Source: an uncultured Geobacter sp.
GTDB lineage: Bacteria > Desulfobacterota > Desulfuromonadia > Geobacterales > Geobacteraceae
Direction of reading: 5' to 3'
NCBI GenBank assembly: GCA_903925075.1
Contig: CAIYDQ010000095.1
Coordinates: forward strand, 25,624-89,623
Length of the DNA stretch: 64,000 bases
Shown here: positions 42,697-52,314 of the stretch, piece by piece
Layout of the letters: each line of letters begins with the position of its first letter
Numbering within the stretch: the first letter of the stretch is position 1
Position numbers and translations under genes: made by a program
Notes under the pieces: generated by a model
Databases searched by the model: none
Seen by the model: the letters and a program-made list of their open reading frames with translations, nothing else
Told to the model about the DNA's origin: nothing

Positions 42697-44004
42697 ATGA
42701 AAACACCCTTCCAGTCAAAAAGCGGTCAGGTACTTATCTTATTGGCTGTCGCACTTACCGTCCTGCTGGCACTTACCGGATTGGCTATTGACGTCGGTAT
42801 GGCATACCTGACAAAAAACAAGCTCAATGCCGCGGTTGACGCTGCTGCCACCGCGGCCGGAAAGGTGGTTTCCCAAGGCACTACCGCCATAAGCGCGGAA
42901 GCCGCCAACTTTTTTAAAGCAAACGATCCGAGCGGTTTGCTGGGGGCAACCGTGCAAGACCCGAGCACCGTAGCGACCCATAACCCGGACGGGTCCTGGA
43001 CGATCACGGTCACCGCGACGGCCTCCTCCCCGGCACACTTTGCCAAGGTGGTTGGTTGGCAAAACTTCAACATGGAGGCCAGCGCAACAAGCACCGTCCG
43101 CACCACGGATTTGGTTCTGGTGATGGATTGTTCCGGCTCCATTGGAGCAGACTTGCCCGCTTTAAAGGCGGCGGCCATAAGCTTTATCAACATCTTCAAT
43201 CCCTCAAGCGACAGGGGCGACAGGGTTGGCTTGATACATTTCGCCGGTGGCGCCGTGGAAGATGTCAAGATCACTTCCGCGAGGGGATTTGACAAGACCA
43301 AGATCGATAACGCCATTAATGGTTTCAGCGTCACCGGCGCGACTACTTCGGAAGAGGCCGTGCGCTTGGCCAAGGTACAACTGGATTCCATCCCCTCCGC
43401 CGACCAATCGAGCCTCAGGGCCATAGTCTTTTTCACCGATGGCGCGCCCAATGGGGTAGCCGGCAGATTTAATAATGGCGGCGTAATTGTGCAGGGGGAT
43501 CTTTCTAACGGAACCAGCGCGAGTGGCGCGGCCAACCAGATGTACGTCACTAATAAGCAAGATGTTTCGATACCACATACCGACTCCATAGCTTTCCTGC
43601 CGGACACCGATTGGTCGCTCACGGTCAACCTGGCAAGCTACGACAACATCCGTCCATTTAGCACGAACACCAGCCCTATCCCCAATACCAGGTGCAACGT
43701 GAATGCGGCTGCGCGAAACATGCTGGAGAATGTTGCCAATGCGGCGCGCAGCGAAGCGGGGACCCCCATCCACGTCTTTACCATCGGCCTTGGCGCGAAC
43801 TTGACGAAGCCCGAAGTCGATTGCCTCGGCTACGACAGCAAGGAATTCGGTGCGAATATCCTTAGGAGGATGGCAAACGAGCCAGGAGTCGACACGTACA
43901 ACCCGAACCAGCCCGAGGGCAAGTATGCCTCCGCTAAGACCGGGGCTGAATTGAATGCCGCTTTTAACCAGATAGCGAGCTTCATCCTTCATCTTTCCAA
44001 GTGA
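42697..44004 (+). CDS. tadG: TadG-like protein with VWA domain
   Basis: 435 residues. The N-terminal TadE/G helix (VLILLAVALTVLLALTGLAID) is followed by pilus-type segment and a von Willebrand A domain with the MIDAS motif DCSGS (D144, S146, S148) and FFTDGAPNG. TadG proteins are pilus-associated and might be exposed for adhesion. The frame extends to 42622, but ATG 42697 has ggagg 8 nt upstream. Last gene of the rightward tad arm, with no obvious terminator. Confidence 0.85.
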   Translation: MKTPFQSKSGQVLILLAVALTVLLALTGLAIDVGMAYLTKNKLNAAVDAAATAAGKVVSQGTTAISAEAANFFKANDPSGLLGATVQDPSTVATHNPDGSWTITVTATASSPAHFAKVVGWQNFNMEASATSTVRTTDLVLVMDCSGSIGADLPALKAAAISFINIFNPSSDRGDRVGLIHFAGGAVEDVKITSARGFDKTKIDNAINGFSVTGATTSEEAVRLAKVQLDSIPSADQSSLRAIVFFTDGAPNGVAGRFNNGGVIVQGDLSNGTSASGAANQMYVTNKQDVSIPHTDSIAFLPDTDWSLTVNLASYDNIRPFSTNTSPIPNTRCNVNAAARNMLENVANAARSEAGTPIHVFTIGLGANLTKPEVDCLGYDSKEFGANILRRMANEPGVDTYNPNQPEGKYASAKTGAELNAAFNQIASFILHLSK

Positions 44005-44196
44005 CGAACTGTCGCACGGTTGTGAACTGAGCTTCCCTCGCCCGATAGCCTGTCGCGCCGAAGTTCCTCTTATCCGCAACGACAATTTTCCTTGACCGTC
44101 TGGTGTGAAGACGGCACTATTGCCCGTCAGTTTCAAACAAAACTTTGCCGCAACTTGCGCACTGCATGGGTTCAAATCGGGATGCAGGAGGAATTG

Positions 44197-44814
44197 ATGG
44201 GCAATTACAGCGTGGTGGTGCTGGACTTCGAGACCACGGGACTTTCGCCGGATTGCGGCGACCGGGCAATCGAGGTGGGGGCGGTCCTGGTGGAGAACAA
44301 CCGGATCACGGACCGCTTTCAAAGCCTGATGAATCCGGGGATGCAGGTGAGCGGCTTCATCGAACAGTACACCGGCATCACCAACAAGATGCTGAAGACC
44401 GCGCCGCCTGCCGCCGAGGTCATGGCTCGTTTCGCCTCCTTCATGGCCGGACACCACCTGGTCGCCCACAACGCCTCCTTCGACAGGCGCTTTCTGGACG
44501 CCGAGCTGAAAAGGATCTCGAAGTCTCGCGGCCAGGAGTTCGCCTGTTCGATGCTGGTTTCGCGCAGGCTCAACCCCGACGCGCCCAGCCATGGGCTGGA
44601 GGCGCTGGTGCGCTACAAGCAACTCGCCACCGACGGAGTTTTCCACCGCGCGCTGGCCGACGCCGAGATGACCGCGCTTCTTTGGACGAAAATGGTCGAA
44701 GAACTGAAAAGGAACCACCAGTTGCGGGCGGTTCCTTTCGAAGTGATGCAGCGCTTGATGAAATTGTCCAAGCGGGCGGTGCCGGACTACCTGCGCCGGC
44801 TGGCGCAGGAGTGA
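44197..44814 (+). CDS. DnaQ-like 3'-5' exonuclease (DEDDh)
   Basis: 205 residues with DEDDh exonuclease motifs: D10 and E12 (VLDFETTGL), D96 (HNASFDRRF), and H150/D155 (FHRALADAEM). It resembles the epsilon subunit of DNA polymerase III or related repair exonucleases; the small size and lack of a C-terminal clamp-binding extension favour a stand-alone exonuclease. AGGAGG lies 5 nt before ATG 44197. Single gene after tadG. Confidence 0.9.
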   Translation: MGNYSVVVLDFETTGLSPDCGDRAIEVGAVLVENNRITDRFQSLMNPGMQVSGFIEQYTGITNKMLKTAPPAAEVMARFASFMAGHHLVAHNASFDRRFLDAELKRISKSRGQEFACSMLVSRRLNPDAPSHGLEALVRYKQLATDGVFHRALADAEMTALLWTKMVEELKRNHQLRAVPFEVMQRLMKLSKRAVPDYLRRLAQE

Positions 44815-44815
44815 G

Positions 44816-44902
44816 GTAGGTTGCGTTGAACGGCCCCATCGTGAAACGCAACGTTGCGCTGGTGCCACGTGCTGAAACGTTGCGTTTCGCAACGAGACCT
44901 AC
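44816..44902. repeat. Palindromic intergenic repeat, family B (copy 3)
   Basis: gtaggttgcgttgaacgg, cgtgaaacgcaacgttgcg and aacgttgcgtttcgcaacg form a long inverted repeat in the convergent gap between the exonuclease and the DUF255 gene; its right end reaches the last codon of the latter. It may serve as a bidirectional terminator. Confidence 0.8.
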
Positions 44903-47148
44903 GCCAGACGTCCGTTGTTAAGACCCGCCTTCAACAGCCTGCCGAACTCCTCTGCATCGCTGGTCGGTAGCCGACAGCTCTTGTTCTCGCAGACGTAGGC
45001 AACCGCCTTGCCGCCCTGCGCGCTCTTCCCCTTTAAAAACGGCACCAGCTCGCTGGCCTGCTCCAGTTCCTCCCCCTCGCTGACTATCGCCACTACCCGG
45101 CTGGGGAGGAAGACGCCGCGAAGCTTCGCCAAAATCCCCTGCGCCGCCTGCCGGTCGCCCCGAGGCGCCACCACGGCTATCTGCTTCGGATCGTTGGCCA
45201 GAAAATCCAGCGCCGCCAGCATCTCCGAGAAGGCGGTGGGGTTGGCCGAAATCTGCGAGGCGAAGGCGTCCAGGGTTCGCTTGGCCTGCTCCAGGTAACG
45301 GGGCTCCTCGGTCAGGAAGTGGAGCCTCAACAGGTTCATGACCATCACCGAGTTCCCCGAGGGGACCACCCCGTCGTAGGCCGGCTTTTCCCTGGCGATC
45401 AACTCCTCGTGGCGCGATCCCGTCATGAAATAGCCACCCCGGTCCGGATCAGCGAATTCCTCCTGCGTCACCTTCGCCAACTGCAAAGCCCGATCCAGCC
45501 AACGCGCCTCGCCGCTTGCCTCAAAAAGATCGATCAGTCCGGCAATCAGGAAGGCATAGTCGTCCAAAAATCCCTCTCCCTTTGCCGCTCCTTCCTGATA
45601 GCTATGGGCGAGCCTGCCGCCGTGCACCATGTTTTCCCACAGAAAGCCGGCGGTGCCGCGCGCCTGCTCGACGGCCGCCGGCTCGTCGAGGACCAGGCCG
45701 GCGCGGGCGAATGCGGAAATCGCCAAGCCGTTCCAGGAGGCGAGGATCTTTTCGTCCCGAAGCGGAGCCGGCCGGCGGCTGCGGACCTGGTACAGGAGTT
45801 CGCGCGATTCGTCCAGTATGGTTCGCAACCCTTCCTCGGTGAGCGTCAACTCGCCTGCCAACTGCGCGATGCTTTTCTCCCGATGGGGAATGCCGCGCCC
45901 CTCGAAGTTGCCCGCCTCGGTCACGCCGAGGCAGGCGGCCACCACATCGCCGCGCTCCTTGCCAAGGCTCGCGATCAGTTCTTGCGGCTTCCAGGTGAAA
46001 AAGAACCCTTCCTCCCTGTGTCCGCTGTCGGTGAGGCTGTCGGCATCGGTCGCCGCGAAGAAGCCCCCTTGGGGCGACATCAGCTCTCGCTGCAAATAGC
46101 GCAGTATTTCCCGAACCACGACGGCGTGGTCATGGTCCCCGATCGATTGGTACCCTTCCAGATAGGTAACGGCCAACTGCGCGTTGTCGTAGAGCATTTT
46201 CTCGAAATGCGGGATCAGCCAGCGCTGATCGGTCGCGTAGCGGTGGAAGCCGCCGCCGATCTGGTCGTAGATTCCCCCGGCCGCCATGCGCCTCAAAGTC
46301 AGGTCGGCCATGGCGATGGCGTCCCTGTCGCCGCTCGCCAGGTACTGACGCAGCAACAGCCTTACCGGCAGGGAACTCGGGAATTTCGGGGCGCCGGCCA
46401 TGCCGCCGTTGGCGGGATCGAAGCGATCTCGATAGGCCTGGACCGTCTGCGCCAGTGATATCTGGTGGGTGGAGCGGTCGTTCTCGGCCGGTGCCAGCAT
46501 GCCCTGGACCACCTGCGTCACCTGCAGGCCGGCCTGCGTCACCCGCTCCGGGTCCCGGTCGTAAGCCTCCCTGAGTTGCCGCAGCACGGACAGGAAACCC
46601 GGGCCCCGGCCATGATCGGTGGGCGGGAAATAGGTGCCGCCGTAGAAAGGCCTTCTGTCCGGCGTGACGAAAACGTTGAGCGGCCATCCCCCTTGTACGC
46701 CCATGGCGTGCACGGCAGTCATGTAAACGGTGTCGACGTCCGGGCGCTCCTCCCGATCGACCTTGATGGCGATGAAGTTGCGGTTGAGAAAACGCGCGAT
46801 CTCCTCGTCCTCGAAGGACTCCTCTTCCATGACGTGGCACCAGTGGCAGGTGGCGTAGCCGATGCTGACCAGCACCGGCCGCCCCAACTGTCGGGCGAGC
46901 TCGAAGGGCTCGCTTCCCCACGGGAACCAGTTCACCGGATTATGGGCGTGCTGCAGCAGGTAGGGGCTCGTTTCCAGGAACAGACGGTTGGTGAATTTAG
47001 CAAAACCGTCCGGGCGCAGATGGCGGGTGCGCGGACGGTAGTTGTCGCCGCGCCGTTGCCGGAACTCCTCAAACAGCTGCCGCGGAGGGGGGGGCAGCTG
47101 ATCGGTGCCGGGGAGTTCCAGGTAAAGCTCTTCAAGGAAATTTTCCAT
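44899..47148 (-). CDS. DUF255/YyaL thioredoxin-domain protein
   Basis: 749 residues. The N-terminal thioredoxin-like DUF255 domain has [16 protein letters not shown] and [16 protein letters not shown], with CHWC, followed by [17 protein letters not shown] and a long alpha/alpha-barrel (six-hairpin) domain with [12 protein letters not shown] and [11 protein letters not shown]. The full-length YyaL family is of similar size; a role in glycan or redox handling is proposed but unproven. ATG 47148 follows aggaga. The stop lies in repeat copy 3. Alone in its direction, with the Crp gene divergent. Confidence 0.9.
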   Translation of the reverse strand: MENFLEELYLELPGTDQLPPPPRQLFEEFRQRRGDNYRPRTRHLRPDGFAKFTNRLFLETSPYLLQHAHNPVNWFPWGSEPFELARQLGRPVLVSIGYATCHWCHVMEEESFEDEEIARFLNRNFIAIKVDREERPDVDTVYMTAVHAMGVQGGWPLNVFVTPDRRPFYGGTYFPPTDHGRGPGFLSVLRQLREAYDRDPERVTQAGLQVTQVVQGMLAPAENDRSTHQISLAQTVQAYRDRFDPANGGMAGAPKFPSSLPVRLLLRQYLASGDRDAIAMADLTLRRMAAGGIYDQIGGGFHRYATDQRWLIPHFEKMLYDNAQLAVTYLEGYQSIGDHDHAVVVREILRYLQRELMSPQGGFFAATDADSLTDSGHREEGFFFTWKPQELIASLGKERGDVVAACLGVTEAGNFEGRGIPHREKSIAQLAGELTLTEEGLRTILDESRELLYQVRSRRPAPLRDEKILASWNGLAISAFARAGLVLDEPAAVEQARGTAGFLWENMVHGGRLAHSYQEGAAKGEGFLDDYAFLIAGLIDLFEASGEARWLDRALQLAKVTQEEFADPDRGGYFMTGSRHEELIAREKPAYDGVVPSGNSVMVMNLLRLHFLTEEPRYLEQAKRTLDAFASQISANPTAFSEMLAALDFLANDPKQIAVVAPRGDRQAAQGILAKLRGVFLPSRVVAIVSEGEELEQASELVPFLKGKSAQGGKAVAYVCENKSCRLPTSDAEEFGRLLKAGLNNGRLA

Positions 47149-47522
47149 GTCAATTCTCCTCATCCGCCGGTCTCTGCGCGAGTCGTGCGCTGCCTTGTAG
47201 TTGAGCGCGAGTGAGTATTTCTCCCTCCCAAACGCAGCTTGTTCCGCGCCACGGCGTCCCGATTATAGCAGGATTTGCCGATGGCGTCCGCTCCCAATAC
47301 CCGGTGCATCGCCTGCGACGAGGACCGAAAAGCTCCCGGCCAGGGGCAGCGATCCGGCAACGGGCGGCATGGCGTGCTCCGAGACGCTGCAGCCGCATTT
47401 ATTTTTTGCTTTTTGTGGGGCTGGCGGCGTGCGCGCAGGCATCGTGGCGGTATACTTGGAAGGTTTGTGTGCCGATTCTAACCGGCGCCGACCGCTAGCC
47501 GCGCGCGGGAAAGGAGAGCGCA
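47149..47522. other. Divergent intergenic region, 374 bp
   Basis: Between the DUF255 and Crp-like genes. Open frames here on either strand have no ribosome site and unusual composition, so I do not call genes. A TATACT-like hexamer at 47451-47456 lies 70 bp before the Crp-like start, but without a good -35. I see no riboswitch or repeat. Confidence 0.4.
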
Positions 47523-48242
47523 ATGTCTACACCAGCCGAAATCGATAAAACTGCGGAACCGCTGCACAGCCGGTTGTTGCGATCCATTCCGCTTTTCGCC
47601 TGTCTGGACCCTGGAGAGTTCCATGAGGTGCAGCGCAAGATACAGGAGAAGCGCTTTCACAAAAACCAGGTCGTCCTGCTGGAAGAAGAGACCACCAGTT
47701 TCATGTACATCGTTTATTCGGGCAAAGTGCGAGTGGTGCATCTGGGGAGCGACGGCAGCGAGCGCATCCTGGCCGTCCACAAGCGGGGCGACGTCTTCGG
47801 CGAGATGGCGCTCTTGGATGCCAAAACCGCCCCGGCGACGGTAATCGCCATGGAGGATGCGGAGATAGCGCTGATCACCAAGGACACTTTCCTGACGATT
47901 TTCATGAAAAACGAGAAGGTGCTCCATCAACTGGTCGCCATTCTTTGCCGGCGGCTGCGGGAGGCGCAACTCGTGCTGAAGGCGATCACCCTGCCTGATG
48001 CCGAGCAAAGGTTGCGCTCGATCTTGAACCATCTGAGCCTTTTGCACGGGGTGAAGGACGATCGCGGCGTGGTCATCGCCCTGAGGCTCACCCACAAGGA
48101 ACTTGCCGGCTATACCTCAGTGTCGCGCGAAACGGTGACCAGGCTATTGCACCGACTGACCGAAGAGGGCGATGTGGAAATGCTGGAAAACCGCACCATC
48201 TTGCTGAAGCGCGGCTTTATGGAGAAACTGCAGTTCCTGTAA
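47523..48242 (+). CDS. Crp/Fnr family transcription regulator
   Basis: 239 residues. cNMP-binding barrel at about 25-140 (FMYIVYSGKVRVVHLGSDGSERILAVHKRGDVFGEMALLDAK cut to GDVFGEMALLDAK) then a helix-turn-helix with LTHKELAGYTSVSRETVTRLLHRL, of which SRETVTRLL is the recognition helix. No Fnr-type cysteines near the N-terminus, so it likely senses a nucleotide or other ligand. AAAGGAG precedes the ATG. The regulator may control the ATPase gene 66 bp downstream or the bc complex, but the sites are not evident. Confidence 0.88.
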   Translation: MSTPAEIDKTAEPLHSRLLRSIPLFACLDPGEFHEVQRKIQEKRFHKNQVVLLEEETTSFMYIVYSGKVRVVHLGSDGSERILAVHKRGDVFGEMALLDAKTAPATVIAMEDAEIALITKDTFLTIFMKNEKVLHQLVAILCRRLREAQLVLKAITLPDAEQRLRSILNHLSLLHGVKDDRGVVIALRLTHKELAGYTSVSRETVTRLLHRLTEEGDVEMLENRTILLKRGFMEKLQFL

Positions 48243-48308
48243 AAGCCGGCGCCGCTGCACCGTCCGAGGTCTCTGCCGCCATTCAACCCAAAGAAGAGGT
48301 GCGAAAAT

Positions 48309-49511
48309 ATGTATCTACAATTCTTCAATCTAAAGAAAGAGCCCTTTCAGGTAACGCCCGACCCGTCCTTTCTGTATCTGAGCCGCGGGCACGAACAGGC
48401 GCTGGCATCGATAATTTACGGAGTGGAAAAAAGGAAGGGCTTCGTGCTGATCATAGGCGCGGTTGGGGTCGGCAAAACCACCATCCTCCGGGCCTACCTT
48501 GAAAAAGTCGAGAAGGACAAGCTGAAAACCGTATATTTGTTCAACTCGAACATCTCCTACAACAACCTCTTGAAGTTTCTGCTCAGGGAGTTCGGCCGGG
48601 TGCCCGAGTCGGACGACACCTGCGACATGTTCTATCAGCTCAACGAGGTTTTGCTGAACGAATACAAGCAGGGCCGCAACGTGCTGTTGCTGATCGACGA
48701 AGCGCAGAACATGCCGGTGGACACCCTGGAAAATCTCCGCATGCTCTCCAATCTGGAAACTTCCAACGAGAAACTCCTGCAGATAGTGTTCAGCGCCCAA
48801 CCCGAGTTCGAGAAGACCATGAACCTGGAAGAGTTGCAACAGCTAAAGCAGCGGGTGGCGCTGAAGGCGGTGATCTCCGCGTTGAGCCAGGAGGAGGGGC
48901 TGACCTACATCCGTCACCGCCTGAAGACGGCTGCCGATAAGGAACCGGTCATTTTCACCCCCTACGCCTTGAAAGAGATCGTCAGCGTGGCCAAGGGTAT
49001 CCCGAGAGTCATCAACGTGCTCTGCGACAATAGCCTGATCACGGCCTTTGGTTACGGCAAGCAAAAGGTGGGTCTCGGGGTGGTGAAGGAAATCACGCGT
49101 GACTTCGGGATGCAGAAGCCCTTGTATCTCAGATGGCGCCTGGCACTGGTCGTGGGCGTGGCGATAGCGATAGGTGCGCTTTTTGGTCTTAGCGGCAAGA
49201 CGTCGGCGTTGTTCAGGGCAAGATCCTCAGTGGCGAATCAACCCTTGTCGCATGTGTCGGCCCACTTGCCGATCCGCGCGCAGGTGGTGTCCGTCCCCGA
49301 AAAAGATCAGGACGACCCGGTCCGCGAGCAGGCCAGGGTGACCAGGAAAGTCTCCAAGGGCGATACCCTGGCCAAACTCATCAAGGATGTCTACGGCTAT
49401 GTGAATCCGCAGACGATTCGCATGGTGAAAAAGGCCAACCCGCGGATCAACAACGAGAACCTGATAGTGGAAGGGGGCGAAATCGTCTTTCCGATGAAAA
49501 AAGGCAACTGA
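48309..49511 (+). CDS. ExeA/GspA-like AAA ATPase with membrane anchor and LysM-like tail
   Basis: 400 residues. The N-terminal AAA domain (Walker A GAVGVGKTT near 51-59, Walker B LLLIDEAQNM) resembles ExeA/GspA ATPases. One TM at about 278-295 is followed by a periplasmic linker and a C-terminal LysM-like region, KVSKGDTLAKLIKDVYGY with VNPQTIRMVKKANP, which could bind peptidoglycan. GspA-type proteins help insert secretion complexes through the wall. It is 66 bp after the Crp-like gene. Next to it is a G/C-rich hairpin (49580-49602). Confidence 0.85.
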   Translation: MYLQFFNLKKEPFQVTPDPSFLYLSRGHEQALASIIYGVEKRKGFVLIIGAVGVGKTTILRAYLEKVEKDKLKTVYLFNSNISYNNLLKFLLREFGRVPESDDTCDMFYQLNEVLLNEYKQGRNVLLLIDEAQNMPVDTLENLRMLSNLETSNEKLLQIVFSAQPEFEKTMNLEELQQLKQRVALKAVISALSQEEGLTYIRHRLKTAADKEPVIFTPYALKEIVSVAKGIPRVINVLCDNSLITAFGYGKQKVGLGVVKEITRDFGMQKPLYLRWRLALVVGVAIAIGALFGLSGKTSALFRARSSVANQPLSHVSAHLPIRAQVVSVPEKDQDDPVREQARVTRKVSKGDTLAKLIKDVYGYVNPQTIRMVKKANPRINNENLIVEGGEIVFPMKKGN

Positions 49512-49579
49512 CCCTTAAGCCCCCTCGTATCCTCTCGCCATCCACTGCCGTTAAGTTAAGCTCGCGCCCTGCTGTTTCT

Positions 49580-49602
49580 CCCCCTCCCTTTCTGGGAGGG
49601 GG
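49580..49602. terminator. GC-rich hairpin in a convergent gap
   Basis: ccccctccc and gggaggggg pair with a 5-nt loop (tttct). It lies between the rightward ATPase gene and the leftward cytochrome gene. No U-run on either strand, so termination is only possible. Confidence 0.4.
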
Positions 49603-49624
49603 TAGGGTAGGGAGAGCTCTTAGG

Positions 49625-50473
49625 CTAATCGTAGGTCTTCTTCAGCAAAAGAACCAGCGCGGCCATGAGCAGCATGAAGGCAACCGCTATCCCGCCCGCT
49701 ATCTTGCGTTTCGCCCTCGCCTCTTCGATCACCTTGAGATCCCGGTCAAGCTTGGCCAATTCCGTATTTATCTGGGCCGATTCCGCCCGCACCCGGGCGA
49801 CGTCGACGTCGTGGAACAGCGTGTGGAAACGGTTCCTCACCGCGAACAGCCCTTTGCCGAGTCTGTCGGTGTCGACGCCGATCGCCTGGAAGCCGGTAAT
49901 CCTGCGGTCGATGCCGACGATGTACCCCTCGGTCTGCTGCATGGCGGCCCTGATGGTCTTGGCCCGCTCAAAGCTGTGGCAGCGCGTGCAGCTCTTTTCG
50001 TTGATCAGATCGAGCGACGCCTTCAACACCTGGTGGTTGCCGTGACAGGTGAAGCAGGTCGGGCCTCCCTTGCCCAGGGCCCTGCCGTGGGCGCTGGCCA
50101 GATAATCCTTCAGCACCCCGGGATGGCAGCGGCCGCAGAAGGCGGGGATATCGGCCTCCTTGGGCGCGCCCAAAAAGCCGCGCGACCGGTTCATGGCGTC
50201 GTCCGCGTTCTTGGGGTCGCCGCCGTGGCAGCCGTTGCAGGAGATGCCGTTCTCGGCGTGGATGCTCTGGCGCCACAGGTTGACCGGCGCGCCCAACTTG
50301 TCGGGGAGCGCCGAGTGGCACTGGATGCAGACCGTCTCCGGTTGCTCCGTCGCCGCAGCCGAGGCCGGCGCGGCCGCCCCGGCGGTAAGCGGGCCGGCCA
50401 GGGCCGCCAGAAGCAGAGCGCCCAGGGACGCCAGAAACAGGGAAGCGCGCAGCTTTGCCGATATCCGTATCAT
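49625..50473 (-). CDS. Pentaheme c-type cytochrome, membrane anchored
   Basis: 282 residues. N-terminal signal/TM (about 8-30), then five CxxCH haem sites: CIQCH, CNGCH, CGRCH, CFTCH and CTRCH, and a C-terminal TM (about 260-278). It probably takes electrons from the Rieske/cytochrome b complex in place of cytochrome c1 and passes them to periplasmic multihaem cytochromes. The ATG overlaps the cytochrome b stop (ATGA), so it is translationally coupled. Longer readings of this frame upstream are antisense artefacts. Confidence 0.92.
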   Translation of the reverse strand: MIRISAKLRASLFLASLGALLLAALAGPLTAGAAAPASAAATEQPETVCIQCHSALPDKLGAPVNLWRQSIHAENGISCNGCHGGDPKNADDAMNRSRGFLGAPKEADIPAFCGRCHPGVLKDYLASAHGRALGKGGPTCFTCHGNHQVLKASLDLINEKSCTRCHSFERAKTIRAAMQQTEGYIVGIDRRITGFQAIGVDTDRLGKGLFAVRNRFHTLFHDVDVARVRAESAQINTELAKLDRDLKVIEEARAKRKIAGGIAVAFMLLMAALVLLLKKTYD

Positions 50474-51573
50474 GAGAAGTGCCCCCATACGCTGAGTCCG
50501 ATCCAGAGGAGGATGCCGCCGATGGCGCAGGCCAGGAAAACGGGCCGCTTCAGGGGGTGCCTCTCCGGCGAGCGATCGATGAACGGCAGCAGCGCCAGGA
50601 AGGTCATCGCCGCCGCCTGGATCGAGAGTCCGAGCAGTTCGCTCGGGAAGATCTTGAGCGTCTGGTAGTTGGCCAGGAAGTACCATTCCGGCTTGATGTG
50701 AGCCGGCGTCTTGAAGGCGTTGGCCGGGACGAAAGCGTCCGGGGTGAACAGCATGTTCGGCAAGAAGAAGACCACCGCCAGGAAGATGGCGAAATAGACG
50801 CAGATCGAGGTCAGGTCCTGCAGCGCGTAGTTGGGGAAAAACGGGATCCCGCCCGGGTGGTGCTGATAACTGTAGCTGTCGGGGCGCCAGGGCTTTTTGG
50901 TTTCCAGCGAGCCGAAAGGCGGGGTCGAGATGCCGGTGCGCTTCAAGAGGAACAGGTGGGCGCCGATCACCGCCGCGATCACGACCGGCAGGACCGCCAC
51001 GTGCACGGCGAAGAAGCGCCCGAGCGTGGGCGGGCCGACCAACTTGCCGCCGCGCAGAAACTCCACCAGATAGGGGCCGACTACCGGTATGGCGTTGGCG
51101 CTGTTGGTGGCGACCGTGGTGGCCCAGAAGGAGAGCTGGCTCCAGGGGAGCAGATAGCCGGTCAGCGAGATCCCCTGCACCAGGGCGAACAGGGTGAAGC
51201 CGGATACCCAGTTCAGCTCGCGCGGACTCTTGTAGCTCCCCATCATCAAGGTGGAGAGCATGTGCAGGATCAGCACCGCCACCATCATGTTGGAGCCGAC
51301 CGCGTGGCAAAGCCGAATCAGCCAGCCGTAGGGAAGCTCGTTCATCACGAAAGTGACGCTTCTGAAGGCCTTCTCGGCGTCGGGCACGTAGTAAACCATG
51401 AGCAGCATGCCGGTCAACACCTGCAGCGCGAAGATGACCATGAGCACGCTGCCCAGAGAGTACCACTCGTTTATGTTGCGGGGGAGCAGATAGCCGGTCA
51501 GTTCCTTTTTCACGATCTCCCTGGCTCCGATGCGCAGGTCGATCCAGTCGTACACTCGTTTGAGCAAGGCCAT
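50470..51573 (-). CDS. Cytochrome b of a bc-type quinol oxidoreductase
   Basis: 367 residues with eight TM helices. The N-terminal half has paired haem-binding histidines (LCHAVGSN, LHMLSTLMMGS, FFAVHVAVLPVV and IGAHLFLL), and the C-terminal half has PEWYFLANYQTLKIFPSELLG, the PEWY quinol-site motif. It oxidises menaquinol and feeds the Rieske protein. Unlike the split b6/IV arrangement, both halves are in one gene. It is 27 bp after the Rieske gene and overlaps the pentaheme gene. Confidence 0.95.
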   Translation of the reverse strand: MALLKRVYDWIDLRIGAREIVKKELTGYLLPRNINEWYSLGSVLMVIFALQVLTGMLLMVYYVPDAEKAFRSVTFVMNELPYGWLIRLCHAVGSNMMVAVLILHMLSTLMMGSYKSPRELNWVSGFTLFALVQGISLTGYLLPWSQLSFWATTVATNSANAIPVVGPYLVEFLRGGKLVGPPTLGRFFAVHVAVLPVVIAAVIGAHLFLLKRTGISTPPFGSLETKKPWRPDSYSYQHHPGGIPFFPNYALQDLTSICVYFAIFLAVVFFLPNMLFTPDAFVPANAFKTPAHIKPEWYFLANYQTLKIFPSELLGLSIQAAAMTFLALLPFIDRSPERHPLKRPVFLACAIGGILLWIGLSVWGHFS

Positions 51574-51600
51574 GAAACCTCCAGATGCGGAACTACCGGT

Positions 51601-52020
51601 TTATCCGACGGTGATCTTTCCCTCTGCCACGCTGACCGGGATTTTGGCAAGCGGCTTGGGGGGCGGTCCGCCGGTCACCGCGCCCTCCGCGCTGTAGAGA
51701 CCGCCGTGGCAGGGACAGATGAAATCCTGTTTGTCCTTCTCCCACTGCACGATGCACCCCAGGTGGGTGCAGACGGCGGAAAGAGCGGCGATGTTGCCGC
51801 TCTTGGTCTTTACCAGCACCGCCGCGGCGCCCGCGTACTCGAAGAATTTGGCCTCTCCCTCGGGGATGTCGGTGGTGGCGAAGACCAGCTTGTCAGCCCC
51901 CTGCGCGCCCGATCTGGGCGCCAGGTACTGAAGCACCGGATAAGCCGCGGCGGCTACGGCTACCGTGGTCGCCCCCGCCAGGCAGACGCCGAGAAATTTT
52001 CTCCTGCCGTCGTTTTCCAT
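51601..52020 (-). CDS. Rieske [2Fe-2S] protein
   Basis: 139 residues. Twin-arginine RRKFLG at the N-terminus with a TM anchor (about 12-32); Rieske motifs CTHLGC and CPCHGG are both intact, followed by a GGPPPKPL hinge. First gene of the bc operon. The 294-bp gap upstream (52021-52314), shared with the AhpD-like gene, has an agtatt/aatact palindrome near 52089-52108 and no gene. Confidence 0.96.
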   Translation of the reverse strand: MENDGRRKFLGVCLAGATTVAVAAAAYPVLQYLAPRSGAQGADKLVFATTDIPEGEAKFFEYAGAAAVLVKTKSGNIAALSAVCTHLGCIVQWEKDKQDFICPCHGGLYSAEGAVTGGPPPKPLAKIPVSVAEGKITVG

Positions 52021-52314
52021 ATTCCCCCTCCCGGGTCGTTTGCGTGAAGAAGCGGCTCAAGTATAATGGCGGCCTCCGGCGTTACAAGTATTAATTTTAT
52101 TCAATACTGTCACAGGCAGGGCGATCCAACCTGTTATCTAGCGGTGCGATTGGATCTGGCATCCGGCAGGGCTTAGATGACGAATGTCGAAGGTATGCCT
52201 TTACCCAGTGCCGAAAAATCTGTATTCTGAGCGACTCGATGGCGTAGCAACTGCCGACGGCGCGTGCCGAGGCTCATCAGAGTTCGTTTATGACACAATG
52301 TAAAAGGAGAGGCA

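Noticed and set aside
49625..51466. 613-aa open frame covering the cytochrome c and part of cytochrome b
   Set aside because: Only its last 282 codons are cytochrome; the earlier part is the antisense of the cytochrome b gene.
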